Shown: positions 9,728-20,631 of the stretch, piece after piece
How the letters are laid out: each line of letters begins with the position of its first letter
How positions within the stretch are numbered: the first letter of the stretch is position 1
DNA from: Branchipolynoe longqiensis
Lineage: Eukaryota > Annelida > Polychaeta > Phyllodocida > Polynoidae
Reading direction: 5' to 3'
Assembly (NCBI GenBank): GCA_030323885.1
Contig: CM059189.1
Coordinates: forward strand, 46,197,015 to 46,261,014
Length of the DNA stretch: 64,000 nucleotides
The notes under the pieces: model-generated
Told to the model about the DNA's origin: nothing
The model's database searches: none
What the model saw: the letters and a program-made list of their open reading frames with translations, nothing else
Translations under genes and position numbers: made by a program

Positions 9728-10533
9728 TATGGTTAGGGTATGAGATAGATTCAAAACGTTTGTTTGTTCGTATCCCTAATGAGAAATTACTGGACATCCT
9801 ATTGGAATGTGAGAAGTGGGTTGTTGGTAGGCAGGTTACGCGTAAGAATGTGCAAAGGTTAGTAGGGCGGTTACAATTTATTTCTAAATGTGTAATGCAC
9901 TCCCGTGTTTTTATGAATAGAATTTTGGATTTTCTTAGGGATACGCCTTTTACGGGGAAGGTCAGCGTCACAGTTAATTTGGTACGGGATGTAGCTTGGT
10001 TTTTGCGTTTTTCAGAAGGTCATAATAAGTTAGTTTTGTTACATCACTTGCCTAGCAAAAAATGGATCATTGAATGTGATTCTTCATTGCGTGGTGGCGG
10101 TGCATTCAGTCCAACGCATTATTATTCTGAATTATATCCTGCACAATTTTTAGAAAATGGTTTTCACATTGCCCAATTAGAGGCCGTAAATTTGGTAGTG
10201 GCACTACAAAATTTGTCTCCTCCTGACCCACATAATTATCAAATTATCATTAATACCGATAATGCTGCTTCCCAACAGGTCCTATCTACCGGTGCTGGAA
10301 AAGATCCGGTCTTGTGCGCCTGTGCCCGCGAGATTTGGAGGTTCGCAGCCACTTATACTTGTGTGGTACAGGTTGTCCATAAGCCTGGGAAGGATCTGGT
10401 ACTGGCGGATGCCCTAAGTAGGTTGTTTTTTGATAATAAATTGAAAGTAGTTGCTGACGAGTTGTGTCAGGCCAAGTTATTGACTAAAATAAATGTTTCT
10501 TATGACGAGCAGGTCTTGGACATGTCATTGTAG
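9703..10533 (+). CDS. pol: Y1 RT thumb and RNase H domain
   Basis: Continues the RT thumb (PTQRLIWLGYEIDSKRL), the connection helix region (RKNVQRLVGRLQFISKCV) and RVFMNRIL, then an RNase H domain. RNase H carboxylates are visible: IIECDSSLRGGGAF (D), QLEAVNLVVALQ (E), IINTDNAAS (D) and LVLADALSRL (D). Frame is -1 relative to the RT block. The first ATG (9703) lies inside the shift zone. A slip on the A6 run (9698-9703) or the C4 run (9710-9713) would join the halves. A simple indel would do the same. It overlaps the recombinase ORF by about 40 bp at its 3' end. Confidence 0.85.
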   Translation: MCSPTQRLIWLGYEIDSKRLFVRIPNEKLLDILLECEKWVVGRQVTRKNVQRLVGRLQFISKCVMHSRVFMNRILDFLRDTPFTGKVSVTVNLVRDVAWFLRFSEGHNKLVLLHHLPSKKWIIECDSSLRGGGAFSPTHYYSELYPAQFLENGFHIAQLEAVNLVVALQNLSPPDPHNYQIIINTDNAASQQVLSTGAGKDPVLCACAREIWRFAATYTCVVQVVHKPGKDLVLADALSRLFFDNKLKVVADELCQAKLLTKINVSYDEQVLDMSL

Positions 10534-11506
10534 TGGCACTCTGCATGCTGATAATTTTCCTTTTTGCCTTTATCAACTTGCAGAGAAGAGGCGGGCATTA
10601 GTACATAGGTTAAGTGTGTACTTCTCGGCAGGACTAGCAGAAGGGACTTGGAGGAATAAAAGGGTACAATTTAGGGAGTATCTAATGTTTTGTAATAATA
10701 TTGGAGACAGTCCTAAGAAACCCAAAAAGAAAACGGTAATGTTATATGCTTTATATTTAAATGATAAATTGAAAACTGAAGGTGCTGTAAAAAATTATAT
10801 TAGTGGGGCTAGAACTTGGATAAGATTGATGAATGGAAGTACTGAATCATTTGACTGTTATGCTATGACATTAATTAAAGCTGGAATATGTAAATTAAAA
10901 AATAACACTGTGAATAGAGCATTTCCCATGAAAATTAAGCATATTAAAATGATGATTTTAAAATTTAAAAAATTGAAAGATGAAGGACTTGTGTTGATTG
11001 TCGCTTTATTAATAGGTTATTTATGTTTATTAAGACAGTCTAATTTATTCTATTCCGAGGTATCTGGAGATGGCGGTCACATGCTGCTCAGAAGGGACAT
11101 CCAGGCACACGAATCACACCTAACGATAACGGTTAGGAGCACTAAAACTACACACAGACCAGAGGATGCGTACAGCATTGAGCTACCAAAAGTATCAAGT
11201 CGCGACTTCTGCCCAGTGCGTGCGTGGTCCGAGTACAACCGACTGACTCCTGTACATGAGGGCAACCCAGCTTTCATGTTGAACAATGGAGAGCCGCTGA
11301 CTGCCACAGTGTTTAAAGAGTGTATGCAAGCTGCATTGAAGGCTTGTGGACATCCCGGTTGGCCATTGGTGACGTGTCATAGTCTACGGCGAGGGGGAGC
11401 GCAAGAGTATGCACGAATTGGGATGCCAATAGAGTGCATAAAGACACTGGGGAATTGGAAATCCGATAGTGTGTTTAGCTATGTCAATAAACATACTGTC
11501 AGGTAG
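10493..11506 (+). CDS. Y1 tyrosine recombinase
   Basis: A 337-residue frame from an ATG, overlapping the RNase H frame. The N-terminal half has the helical SAM-like pattern (SAGLAEGTWRNKRVQFREYL). The catalytic half shows LCLLRQSNL (first Arg), RSTKTTHR (beta-hairpin Lys), CHSLRRGGAQ (His-x-x-Arg box), LGNWKSDSV and a terminal SYVNKHT nucleophile Tyr. The complete R-K-HxxR-W-Y set is present, so the enzyme could be active. In this family it integrates the circular DNA intermediate. No inactivating change is visible. Confidence 0.88.
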   Translation: MFLMTSRSWTCHCSGTLHADNFPFCLYQLAEKRRALVHRLSVYFSAGLAEGTWRNKRVQFREYLMFCNNIGDSPKKPKKKTVMLYALYLNDKLKTEGAVKNYISGARTWIRLMNGSTESFDCYAMTLIKAGICKLKNNTVNRAFPMKIKHIKMMILKFKKLKDEGLVLIVALLIGYLCLLRQSNLFYSEVSGDGGHMLLRRDIQAHESHLTITVRSTKTTHRPEDAYSIELPKVSSRDFCPVRAWSEYNRLTPVHEGNPAFMLNNGEPLTATVFKECMQAALKACGHPGWPLVTCHSLRRGGAQEYARIGMPIECIKTLGNWKSDSVFSYVNKHTVR

Positions 11507-11553
11507 GAATCATCATCTCTCTTGTTCCAAATTTGGCTGAGAGATGATGATCC
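11506..11553 (+). other. stem-loop just after the Y1 recombinase stop
   Basis: The arms GGAATCATCATCTCTC and GAGAGATGATGATCC are nearly perfectly complementary around a 17-base loop, starting right after the recombinase stop. It may serve 3'-end formation or the reverse transcription cycle of the element, but that role is inferred from position only. Confidence 0.6.
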
Positions 11554-12026
11554 CAGTGTGAAATGTAATGAAAGCTGCTGTGTGACGTGAAAGTGCAAAA
11601 AAGTGGTTGTGTGTGCCAGATGTGAGCTGTTTGTGTGACCGTGATCTGCTGTAGTTGTGTCGTCATGTCGTCTGTTCCAAATTCTTATTACAGAAAGTAT
11701 TAGAAGTTGCTCAGAGTTATATCATATAGTAAAATGATAGTACAATCACTGATACGACCGACCTGCATATAAGTAATTGAAGTACGAAAAAGTAATTCTG
11801 AACTGACCTGCACATATGTAAAGAATATTATATTAGATAAATGACTTAGGTTGTACTACCTGATGCAATAGAATAATTAAAGCTAATAATCTCAATTGTA
11901 CTATTGAGAAAAGGCTGATAATATATAATGTTCACAAAGGTGTAGTAAAAAGGGCTGTTGTGAAATTTATTAAGCCTGATTAATAAATTTATTAGCCCAC
12001 AAAAGGATTATCTGTGTCTGATTTTG
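11554..12026 (+). other. Y1 3' untranslated region
   Basis: AT-rich non-coding stretch with local direct repeats (ACTGACCTGCATAT and ACTGACCTGCACATATG; AAATTTATTA twice). No reading frame. It sits between the recombinase ORF and the right 33-bp repeat, so it probably belongs to the element. Confidence 0.5.
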
Positions 12027-12059
12027 AATTACTTCCTAATAATTCTTTAACATATTCAT
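12027..12059 (+). repeat. 33-bp direct repeat, right copy (Y1 boundary)
   Basis: Identical to 6128-6160. The sequence on its right is not shared with the left copy, as expected for an A1/A2 pair of split direct repeats or for an unusually long duplication. Confidence 0.85.
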
Positions 12060-12177
12060 TTATTAAGTGGAGGAAACGTCAATTGTATACATTTGGTCTT
12101 CACCCTTTGTCCTTTACATTTGTATATCTATTTTATTCACAAGCATTATTTTGTCTCACTTTTTTTGAGTGAATGGG

Positions 12178-12412
12178 GAACGTAACCTGCAGGCATACCG
12201 ATTGTCTTGATACAGTGGCCATAGCGAACATAACCTGCAGGCAGGTCGAACATCTTGATAGTGGGCATGGCAAACATAACCTGCAGGTAGGTCAATCATC
12301 TTGATACAGTGAGCGTGGTGAACATAACCTGCAGGCATGTCGATCATTTTGGTACAGTGGACGTGGCTAACATATCAGGAGGCAGGTCGATCATCTCGAT
12401 AACGTGTACAAG
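12178..12412. repeat. 48-bp satellite, five units
   Basis: AACATAACCTGCAGGCAGGTCGA-type units. The word AACCTGCAGG starts at 12184, 12232, 12278 and 12326, and the fifth unit is diverged. One isolated unit recurs at 43912-43945. It lies just downstream (on the minus strand) of the Y5 relic. Confidence 0.9.
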
Positions 12413-12534
12413 GAGGCCTAGTTCAAAAGATATGAGAATAGGAGTAAGAGGAGTACGTATCGGCACACATAAGCAATAGTTGAATCAAGAGTCAATCAAG
12501 CAGTCACATAAGCAAGCATAGAACAAATAACTCA

Positions 12535-13100
12535 TTAATGTGCAGATCGAAGCAGATAGTCTAAAGCAGTCCCGTCATCGAAGGAATTAATAAGATGGGC
12601 CTTAGATTGTAGCATTCTCCAAGTATGGTCTATAGGAGTTCCCTTCCAGGAATCAGCCTTTCCGATGTCGTTCAAAGCAAGACCCGCATTAAAACAGGCT
12701 GGTGCAGCTCTTCTCCTTAAGGTTTGTAGCATGAAGTAGTAGAAGTCAGTTAGAGAAGTATCTAGACCAGAGTAGTCAAGGGATGTCTTAACATTTCTGA
12801 AATAATTCATAATCGCCCACGGGAACGTAAACCTAGAGCTAAGATGGAAAAGAAGGTACGTCATAAGTTGTAGGATAACACTGGTCTACTTGGTGGACTG
12901 TGCAAAACCTCTTTCATGTAACAGAAAATTATTAGCCCACATCCTTAGAGCGAGCGCGTTCATGAACACACTAAGCAGGTGGAGTTGGTGACTGAGGGGA
13001 TTGCCTGGAAGATAGAGCCAAAAAATAGTAACTATCTTCCAGAATGAGGCAAGGAGGAGATTAGATGAAAATAGAAGGAGAAATATGTTGTCTCGGGACA
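12535..13100 (-). pseudogene. decayed minus-strand reading frame downstream of a YR-type RNase H relic (Y5)
   Basis: One minus-strand frame runs from about 13100 to 12535 and is broken by a single in-frame stop near 12888. The lower part is a 109-residue open frame (segments RRRAAPACFNAGLALNDIGK and GTPIDHTWRMLQ). The upper part contains FMNALALRMWANNFLLHERG and then FAQSTK. Position after an RNase H relic is where a DIRS-type recombinase would lie, and ERGFAQSTK recalls the start of a recombinase N-terminal domain. However, I see no catalytic HxxR or Tyr box, so the assignment is tentative. Confidence 0.35.
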
Positions 13101-13800
13101 GAATATCTGAATTTTTTCATAAATCCGTTTATCACATTCTACTTGGGCAGTGTTCCTGGCTTGCACAGTATGAGGTGATCTACTAAGTGCATCCGGTAGG
13201 ACTAAGAAGTTCTATTTGTATGTACTATCTCTAGGCTACAACTTTGGAGGCCAGGAGGACACAGCTTCCACACACAAATGCAGCAGGTATAGTACTTTCC
13301 GGAACCAGAGGAGGGGACCTGTTGTTATGCAAGAGTAACGTGTTAATTATGATATTAAAATCCTGAGCTTCTGGTGGCAGGAGGTTCAGGAGGGCATGAA
13401 CTAAGTTACTGCTTAAAGCTGGTTGATGCCGAGACGATTCTGGCAGACAGGAGATGGACATTCTTTAAGTGAGACAACTCCTGCAGCTGTGAGTGTTGTA
13501 TGATTTTGAGTCACCTAGGTAAATGGAGGGGACTTTGTCTTCCAAGACTTCTGATGAGAACAGGTGATGCCCCATGAGGGGGAGGCCCTAAGTGCTATGA
13601 GAATCCTATTCATGAATGTTCTAGTGGACTAGCGCATTTAGCTACATGCTGCCATTTCCTTGCGGTTCTTTAAAATTGTTTCTTCAATGCTAGTCTCCTG
13701 AACCTCCATGTTTCACATTCCACGAGACAACTGCTAATTTCTCCACTGGGAGTGTGAGAGTGATGTTAGTTGCATCTATGTAAAGCTAACCAGGTTATGT
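13101..13800 (-). pseudogene. Y5: decayed YR-retrotransposon RT thumb/RNase H relic
   Basis: Minus-strand pieces in shifting frames line up with the Y1 RT/RNase H. LPVEKLAVV (near 13760) corresponds to IPNEKLLDI. RTFMNRIL (near 13610) corresponds to RVFMNRIL. ALLNLLPPEAQDFNIIINT (about 13330-13400) corresponds to ALQNLSPPDPHNYQIIINT. LVLPDALSRSP (near 13190) corresponds to LVLADALSRLF. Spacing is preserved, but there are several stops and frameshifts. The relic is convergent with Y1 and much older. Confidence 0.68.
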
Positions 13801-14439
13801 GAAGGGCTGGAGGGGTATAGTTCGGACAAGCTACAACCAATCGTAAATCTTTTACAGTCTTGTTAAAGTATTAATATGCGTCCAAAACCTTCTGCTCTGA
13901 ACTTTCAACACTCACCAAGCCAGGGACAGATAGAAGTGTAGTTTTGTCTCTATTTGCTTATCGAGGATTAACACAGTCCACATTATCTGATCACTAAGTG
14001 ACATCTATCTATAAGTTGACAAAATACAGACAGCTACTACACTTGTATTTGGTCAGTCTAATTAAAGAATTAAGCGAGATATAGATCAATAAAGAGAGCA
14101 TTAAAATGGCCCTCAACCTTGCAATGGTGACTGAGAACTAATTATGGACAAATAAGCTGATGTTAACAGAACAAGAAAAAACAACCCATTACTTTGTCCC
14201 CTATTAAGGTATTTCAAATATTACAAGATATTTAAGGTTGTTTCAGAAAGGTCTATTGATAGAGCTTGAATTTATACCATTTGTGTTTGAAGTTTTACTA
14301 ATATAGAACTTAAAGAGGGGGGGAGTGAAAAAACCTCGGGCAACTCACATTTACATGACCGGCTGATGACTGGGTCACAGCTGGCAATGTCGGAATGTTT
14401 CTTAGTCAGTCCTGCTACTTGTGATGGAGTGACCGCCTA
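13801..14439. other. unassigned
   Basis: AT-rich sequence with no coding motif, tandem structure or terminal repeats that I can recognise. Confidence 0.4.
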
Positions 14440-15120
14440 AACTTGTAAGCGAGCAGGTGACAGTCACTGCCAACATCAGCTATTCAGTAGAACCAGTAGT
14501 AAACACACAAACAGGCATAATAAAACAACAGCACAATGAGTTTTACTGCTTCCGGTCAAAGTCTGCTACTTAGGAGCATAATTAATCACTGCTCAGATCA
14601 AAAACCTGTTAATTATGAGTGACTTAATAATAACAGAGTGCTAAAGATGAAGAAAATGAGCTGGCGAGTGGCAGTGACTGTCACCGCAGTATACAGGTAT
14701 GAGCAAACAATAATAAACACTAAGGTCGCATTCTGATATTTCTGGGCATGACTATAATGAGACTGCTAAAAATGACGAGGAATGAACTGGGGAGCAGCAG
14801 TCACTTTCACTGAGGTAAACAGATGCAAGCAAATGTTAATAAACAAATGTAATGAACTTCTACTCCTTCATGTCATGTTCCGTTATTTATGACTATTGAC
14901 AGCTACAGTCACATTCTGTTATTTATGAGCATGACTGCGCTAAATTGAATAGAAATGAACCGGCGAGCAGCAGTCACTGTCACCGTGGTAAACATATGCA
15001 AGCATAAATTAATAATAAATATAATGAATTTACACTGCTTCATCAAGGTCTGGTATTTATGACTATTCACAGCTATAGTCCCATTCTGTTATTTATGAAC
15101 ATGACAATAGTATAGTAATA
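14440..15120. repeat. degenerate ~160-bp tandem repeat, about four units
   Basis: Recurring blocks GCGAGCAGCAGTCACTGTCA, GTAAACATATGCAAGCA, TTCTGTTATTTATGA and GACTATTCACAGCTA. Starts near 14451, 14665, 14802 and 14965 show units of about 140-215 bp with internal deletions. Confidence 0.75.
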
Positions 15121-15132
15121 ATGAGACTGTTA

Positions 15133-15853
15133 AAGGGCCTGCCACACTCCGATGTATTGGCTCAACGTACGCCAACATATCTGATTTTCGACCAACATGT
15201 TGGTGTATGTCAGTGTACATTACGTGTACATTGGGCATATGGCGTATATGTTCTGGATACGTCGGTATATGTCGTCTTATGTCGACACACATGGAGGCTC
15301 CAACAAATTTGTGTGCATGCTCAAAATTGTCAATGTGTGTCGATGTGTGGCTCATATGTTGAACTGATGCTGTGCCTACATTTGGGATACATTGGCGTAC
15401 ATTGGGAGTACATTAGGGATACGTTGGTATACTTTGCTTCATATTAGCCATACATTCAGCTGGTGGAAATATCCAGTCCGCATACAGTCCGCATACTGCC
15501 AACCAATGCATTACATACTCCTAACGTACTTCGAACGTATGCCTGCCATATCTCCAGCGTATTTAACGTATAGGCCATACTTCTAGCGATGGAGTAACAT
15601 ATGTAACATTGGTCAGCATTCCGTGAGCATATGTGGGTGTTTTGCGAAAGTTTTGCCAGACACATGAACGCTCTCATATGCTAGCAATACGTCAGAGATA
15701 CATTCTGCATACGTTACGTATGTTGTGTGTACGTTGTGCATATGCCAATGTTTATCTCCAGCCACTGAAAAGTTTGACAAATGCCAACGTACTGGCACAT
15801 TTTCGAACGTTGAGCACGCGCTGATGCTGTATGTTGTAGTGTGACATGGCCCT
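15133..15853. mobile_element. F element 1 (TA-flanked foldback-like TIR element)
   Basis: Flanked by TA (15131-15132, 15854-15855). Termini AAGGGCCTGCCACACTC and, inverted, AGGGCCATGTCACACTAC. The 721-bp interior is a cloud of ACGTATG/TACATTGG words repeated at roughly 10-11-bp steps in both orientations. At 15303-15330 there is a degenerate palindrome around GTGCATGC, about 170 bp from the left end. No coding capacity. It belongs with 24347-24965, 38247-38815, 47036-47448 and the partial copy at 28449-29135. Confidence 0.8.
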
Positions 15854-16599
15854 TAGGAGGATCATATTGGCTTAACCATGCACCTATTATGGAACGATCC
15901 ATAAATATTGATATTCTTCACAATCAGAACATCATTTAGACAGGCAGGTAGGTAAATGAGATTGCTTTAAAGGTCACAATTTATTGATGTTTTTATGTTA
16001 GGTTCAGGTGAAAGAGAGGCACATGTCAGATATAATTTACTTACAGATTAACCTTAAGGATTCTCTTCTGGCTCTATGGTGCCTTTAATGCCATCTCGGT
16101 ATGGTAAAAAGAACTATTCTTTTGCATGCATATGGAGGTCGATGGAGCCCTGAAGTCATATCATTCTGGGCGTCCTCTCCAGCCTAACATGGTCAGGATT
16201 ATGAAAAGCATTGTCATTTATGGACCATCACTAATAGATCAGTGGATAGTACAATGCTTCCCAAGTCTATAGCAACCTGCAGGGGGAATTACTGGCATTG
16301 GGATTCAACCCTAAATGTGATGCTTAATCTGATTGGTTGTTCGACAGAAGCATGGAGGCGTTCATTCAACACAATCACAACAATCATCCATCATACCATT
16401 ATCCACTTTTCTCTTCTGGACTGACAGGTGACTTGACAAATATGCTAAGCTTATTTGATCTCAACTAACACTGGGGAAAACTAGGACTTATTATTATTTA
16501 AAGTTTCATAATCCTAGAGTTTTAAGTTTGTGCCATATTTAACAAATGCCTGTTAAGTTTGTCATTATAATTCTTTTTACTTTGGAATTGGCGGATCTT
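15854..16599. other. unassigned
   Basis: No recognisable gene, SINE or TIR. A weak palindromic AT content only. Confidence 0.4.
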
Positions 16600-17312
16600 T
16601 GATTAAAGTTGCACAGTCTAATGGTTTTAGAATTGTGTCATTAATTGAGATAATTATATTTGGTTGGTCAGTATACTATAATCTACTTTACCTTAGTTTG
16701 AAGTAAATTTTGCTGGAAATGATTATAGCTGCGCAATCAGATGATATTGTAACATTTTCCAAACAAAAGCACTTACCAAGATCCGATTCTACATAGATAG
16801 GCCTACTTAGATACTAGTGCACATTTTCATCACTTGTGGCTGCATAGAAGGGCATACTAAATCGGCTATTTAATAGAACTTGTTACTGCTAAAGCCCATG
16901 CTGTCAGAGTTTTGATGTATATACACATCTATCTTGCAGGCTTGCACTTAAAATGTCTCAAAAGTTAGTCATTTAATATAAAAGTTACATCAAACTAAAA
17001 TAATGTAGATTATAATGATCATCCTAATATATTTATATACAAACATGATGGAAACTCTAAACCATTGGAGTAGGCAATGTTAACTTTAGAGACATTTGAA
17101 ATGAAATCATGCCAATTTAATTGTTGGCTTGCATCTACAAATTCTGACACCATAGGCTTCTATTAAATTCACTTAGTATGATTGTCTATGCAGCACCGTA
17201 ATGTTTGATAAATGCACCAATTGGATCCTTAGAAAAACATGTAGACAAATATATTGGTTTCAAAAATTTGATGGTCTCATTGGATTATGGAGCCTTAAAA
17301 ATTCCTAACTTT
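16600..17312. mobile_element. M1 TIR element, rearranged copy
   Basis: Left end GATTAAAGTTGCACAGTCTAATG, the M1 body words (ATAATCTACTTTACCTTAGTTTGAAGTAA) and a right part (CTGACACCATAGGCTTC to GGATTATGGAGCCTTAAAA) are present. They are separated by about 300 bp that includes an inverted piece of the body (near 16970-17020). It is probably two M1 copies or one rearranged copy. The complete copy is at 57065-57421. Confidence 0.65.
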
Positions 17313-18651
17313 GGAGATAGTTAAAGTTAAAACATGAATAAAATACTGTTGGTGTGCACACCGAAATGACAGACTTGTATGACTTGCACCACATACATGT
17401 TCTATTAAATATCAGTCAATATTTACTGAATGCACTTATATCTAAAAACTAGATATGATGGATCAAATGAAAGCCAGAGCTTTCTTTTGGAAAAGGTCAA
17501 AGTTTTATTGGACTACATGACTATAAGCAGTTTGTGTTTAACTGTTGGTGTGCGAGTGCTTCTACATAGTCAAGGTATGCATTATATGCCTGCTGGTGGG
17601 GATATGGTCGGAGTACACACGCACACATGATGTAGGCCAGGATTGAGTGAGTGGGCGCTCTGTGCTTGGGTTGGAATTGATATGGAGGAGGTAATTAAAA
17701 TTCACTAATCGAGAACTCTGCTGCACACATTCGTTAATTAAGGAAGTTGCACTCTCCGCATACTAAGAGGTTGTGGGGTTGCAGCGGAATATAAGCTTCA
17801 CAGAAGCATAACCTGTAGGTCAAAGTAGGACGTGGGCTGAAATCAATCCTGTTGTTTCAGTGCTGATATCAGGATGTATTTGAGCTATTTGTTCGCTTGG
17901 ATTTGACATCCTAGAAACATCTACGGTCATATGAGGATCAGTACCAACTGAGACTAGGAACCTCAGCTAGACCTCTCAATATAACATATCTCACATAGGA
18001 GTGACCTTAAAAAAGGAAGCATTTGAACCATAGGATCATGTGTGAAATGTGTTTATTATTGTAGTGATCTGCACTGACCTCTCCAGCAAGGAGCCATATA
18101 TACAGGTGGGCTTGGAGAGGGTGATGACATCAGGGAGCCTATGTGATGTAATCGTTAGCACACTAGCCCGGAATGCAAGAGATGGCTGTCCTGCTCTAGG
18201 CGCAATATTTCCCATTTTCATCACCCCTATGTCAATATCATACAATTATACAACTTGTATACCCATGAATATAGCCTTTGCCATCGACACAGTCCTGAGT
18301 GACACCCCAATCAATCATCAATCAACCTTGAGATATGCATTTGATTGATGGAACATTTATAGGATCACCAAGGCCACACAGTCTAGTCCAGATTGGTCTC
18401 CCAGTTTGGCAGCACTATAAAGTTACCATGACTACATTGTGTAATGCCATGCTATGCTACATAGCTGAATTATAAAGCCCACACTTGTGGTAAACTCTGC
18501 AATCTAATATATATGCTTCCCATGATATATTTGCTTAATATACTACTTTATGCAATGAGGGATTAATTCAGCCAGCCTTCCTGGCAATAGAGACTGCCCT
18601 CCACTCTCAAAGTGGAGCAAACATAGAGATAGGATGAGTGTATGAGGAATA
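17313..18651. other. unassigned
   Basis: No convincing gene. A weak tRNA-like phrase (GTAATCGTTAGCACACTAG, near 18150) suggests a very old SINE, but I cannot delimit it. Confidence 0.35.
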
Positions 18652-18880
18652 AGTTTGTTGTTTGTTGCGGTTTTATGTCCTAGCAACATCTAACTTCATA
18701 GCATAATGGGAGCTAACATTGCTCTATCCTATTAATTCCAAGTACCATGCTCGTTAGCTAGCGTCAAGCATAAATTTTGGAGCCCATTTGTTTGACTCAG
18801 CCAGGGTTCTAACCCATGACCTCCTGCATGAGAAGCCAGGAAGCACTCTTACTGAGTCAACCAGTCCTTCTGGTCCTATT
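18652..18880 (-). repeat. S1 SINE, internally deleted
   Basis: On the plus strand it begins with the inverse S1 tail (GTTTGTTGCGGTTTTATGTCC, TAGCAACATCTAA) and ends with an inverse tRNA-like head (CCAGGGTTCTAACCC). The central body is missing. Confidence 0.65.
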
Positions 18881-18951
18881 CGAAATACAGATATGTAATC
18901 AATATCATGACTGCACTATCTCAACAGTGCCACGAAGCACCATTGAAGCAT

Positions 18952-19255
18952 TGTGGTGTTCTCTGTGGCAGAGTAGTTAGAGTGTCTGGCTTTTTTCTAA
19001 GTCGGACTCCTAATCTCAAGGTTGGTGGTTCGATTCCCCATGCCCTCACCTCTGCCAATTTGTATTTCCACCGTTGTGTATATCTTGTAGAGTCATCAAA
19101 GGCCAGTTGCTCTCATACAATGTTTATATAGTGTGGGAGGTTAAAAATCCCTTGGGTCGGTAAAAGTGTAGGCTCGGGCTTTCTATTGACAAACTGTCTG
19201 ATGGTGAAAACAAGGCTATTCAGACTTATCCATGATAGGCACATTAAATCTTCAA
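18952..19255 (+). repeat. S2 SINE (tRNA-derived), copy a
   Basis: A-box-like GCAGAGTAGTTAGAGTG and B-box GGTGGTTCGATTCC, with a stem GTC(T)GGC TTTTTTCTAAG between them. Then the S2 body: CATCAAAGGCCAGTTGCTC, TCCCTTGGGTCGGTAAAAGT, GGCTCGGGCTTTCTATTGAC. It resembles a tRNA with a long variable arm. The body is shared with 20632-20936, 23826-24124 and 39739-39895. Confidence 0.85.
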
Positions 19256-20388
19256 GAAGAAGCATCTTCAAAGGCTGGTTTTATGGTGGGTGTATGCAGA
19301 ACAAATATGGTGGATCATGCTCTATAGACATGATAACGAGAATGCAAATGCCCCATATACTTTCCCAGGGTTTCTTATGTATGTTATTAGTGAAAAGAAG
19401 CCTGTTTTCTGTCTCTCTTCTTCTTCTTCTTCTTCGCTAATTGGCATTTTATCACTGTTGCCTGATAAGCATATCTGAATATATTTGCATGACACAAGTT
19501 CTGTTGTATAGATAGTGTCATGATGAAAATGGGAAATATTTGCCTAGAACAGATTTTGAATCCACACTGCTTGCCATTTCAAGGCTAGTATGGTAACCAT
19601 TACACTACCTAGGATCCCTGATGCAATCGCTCTATCCACGCCCACCTGTCTATGTGGTCCCTTGCCTGAAAGGTAAGTACAGACTACTCCAATAGTGTGT
19701 TTGTTCTACCTAGACCTTGACTAGTATGATGTGTAGTGAACAATGGTGACACCTGGGATCTGTCTACAAAGCATTTAGAACTAAGCATTTGGAATACACA
19801 ACTCTTGGCTGATTGACTATTAAAATTAACAGAAAGTAAAGATGCAAATGGAATGTGAGTGGCTCAATGCTGGTGCCTAATTCTAGTTCAGAACAAACAT
19901 AATTACGTAGAGTACAGAGTTGATGCACTTTGAAATTTAAAAAAAAGAATAATGTAAAATAAAAAATAAAAACAAACCAAAGGACATTGACCTCACCACT
20001 AGGCCCATGGGTGTTGGTAAAATAATAACACCATGATACCTGATACTCCCCAAGGTTTCTTTTGTGGCGTACCTGAATGCTGCTGACAAAAGCAATCACA
20101 TGTCTTTAACTGTCTCCTAAAGGTTCCTGCCGAGCGATTCATGACTGTTGTAGAAGAAATGAATTCAGTAAATTTAATTAACTTTAGTTTGTTTGTAGTA
20201 CATACATAAACCAGAAGAAAGACCCTTAGAAGGCAACAGCAAAACAAATATACACTTGTCAATTTCATTTTTTATATTTGATGATAAGGAACTGTTCTTC
20301 AATACTTTTTGTTCTGTGTTGTTGCAGCATATCAACCGTCTTTATTTTGCTTTCAATTGGTGTTCATCAAGCAGAATAACATAGCAAC

Positions 20389-20390
<2 letters not shown>
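19256..20390. other. unassigned, with a TTC microsatellite near 19420
   Basis: No gene-like signal. A (CTT)n stretch lies at about 19418-19437. Confidence 0.4.

Positions 20391-20432
<42 letters not shown>
20391..20432. repeat. (TA)n microsatellite
   Basis: About 20 TA dinucleotides without interruption. Confidence 0.98.
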
Positions 20433-20436
<4 letters not shown>

Positions 20437-20631
20437 TTGGGAATTTGTATGAACAGTTTGGTTTCACTATCACATGGAGTCTTGGCTATACAGGGTCAGC
20501 TAAATAAATCATTTTATTTTGTATCAAGTTCTGGTCACCATTGGGAAGGAGATCAAACAAGCTTCTTTCATGGCTAGTTTGATTCAATATGGATATACAT
20601 ATTATATATAAATAAATATGATAATATTTTT

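Larger units (their letters stand above)
6128..12059 (+). mobile_element. Y1: tyrosine-recombinase (DIRS/Ngaro-like) retrotransposon
   Basis: Four large reading frames in the order gag-like, linker/pol N-terminus, RT plus RNase H, and tyrosine recombinase, all on the plus strand and overlapping or closely spaced. This is the gene order of DIRS-order retrotransposons. They integrate by a recombinase, not by a DDE integrase, and leave no target duplication. A 33-bp direct repeat (6128-6160 and 12027-12059) brackets the coding block and may be the A1/A2 part of split direct repeats. I could not identify B repeats. The only coding breaks are frame changes between neighbouring frames, so this is the best-preserved coding copy in the window. 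Confidence 0.85.

Noticed and set aside
12156..12347. Minus-strand frame with repeated AGYVxHAH peptides
   Set aside because: Translation of the 48-bp satellite.
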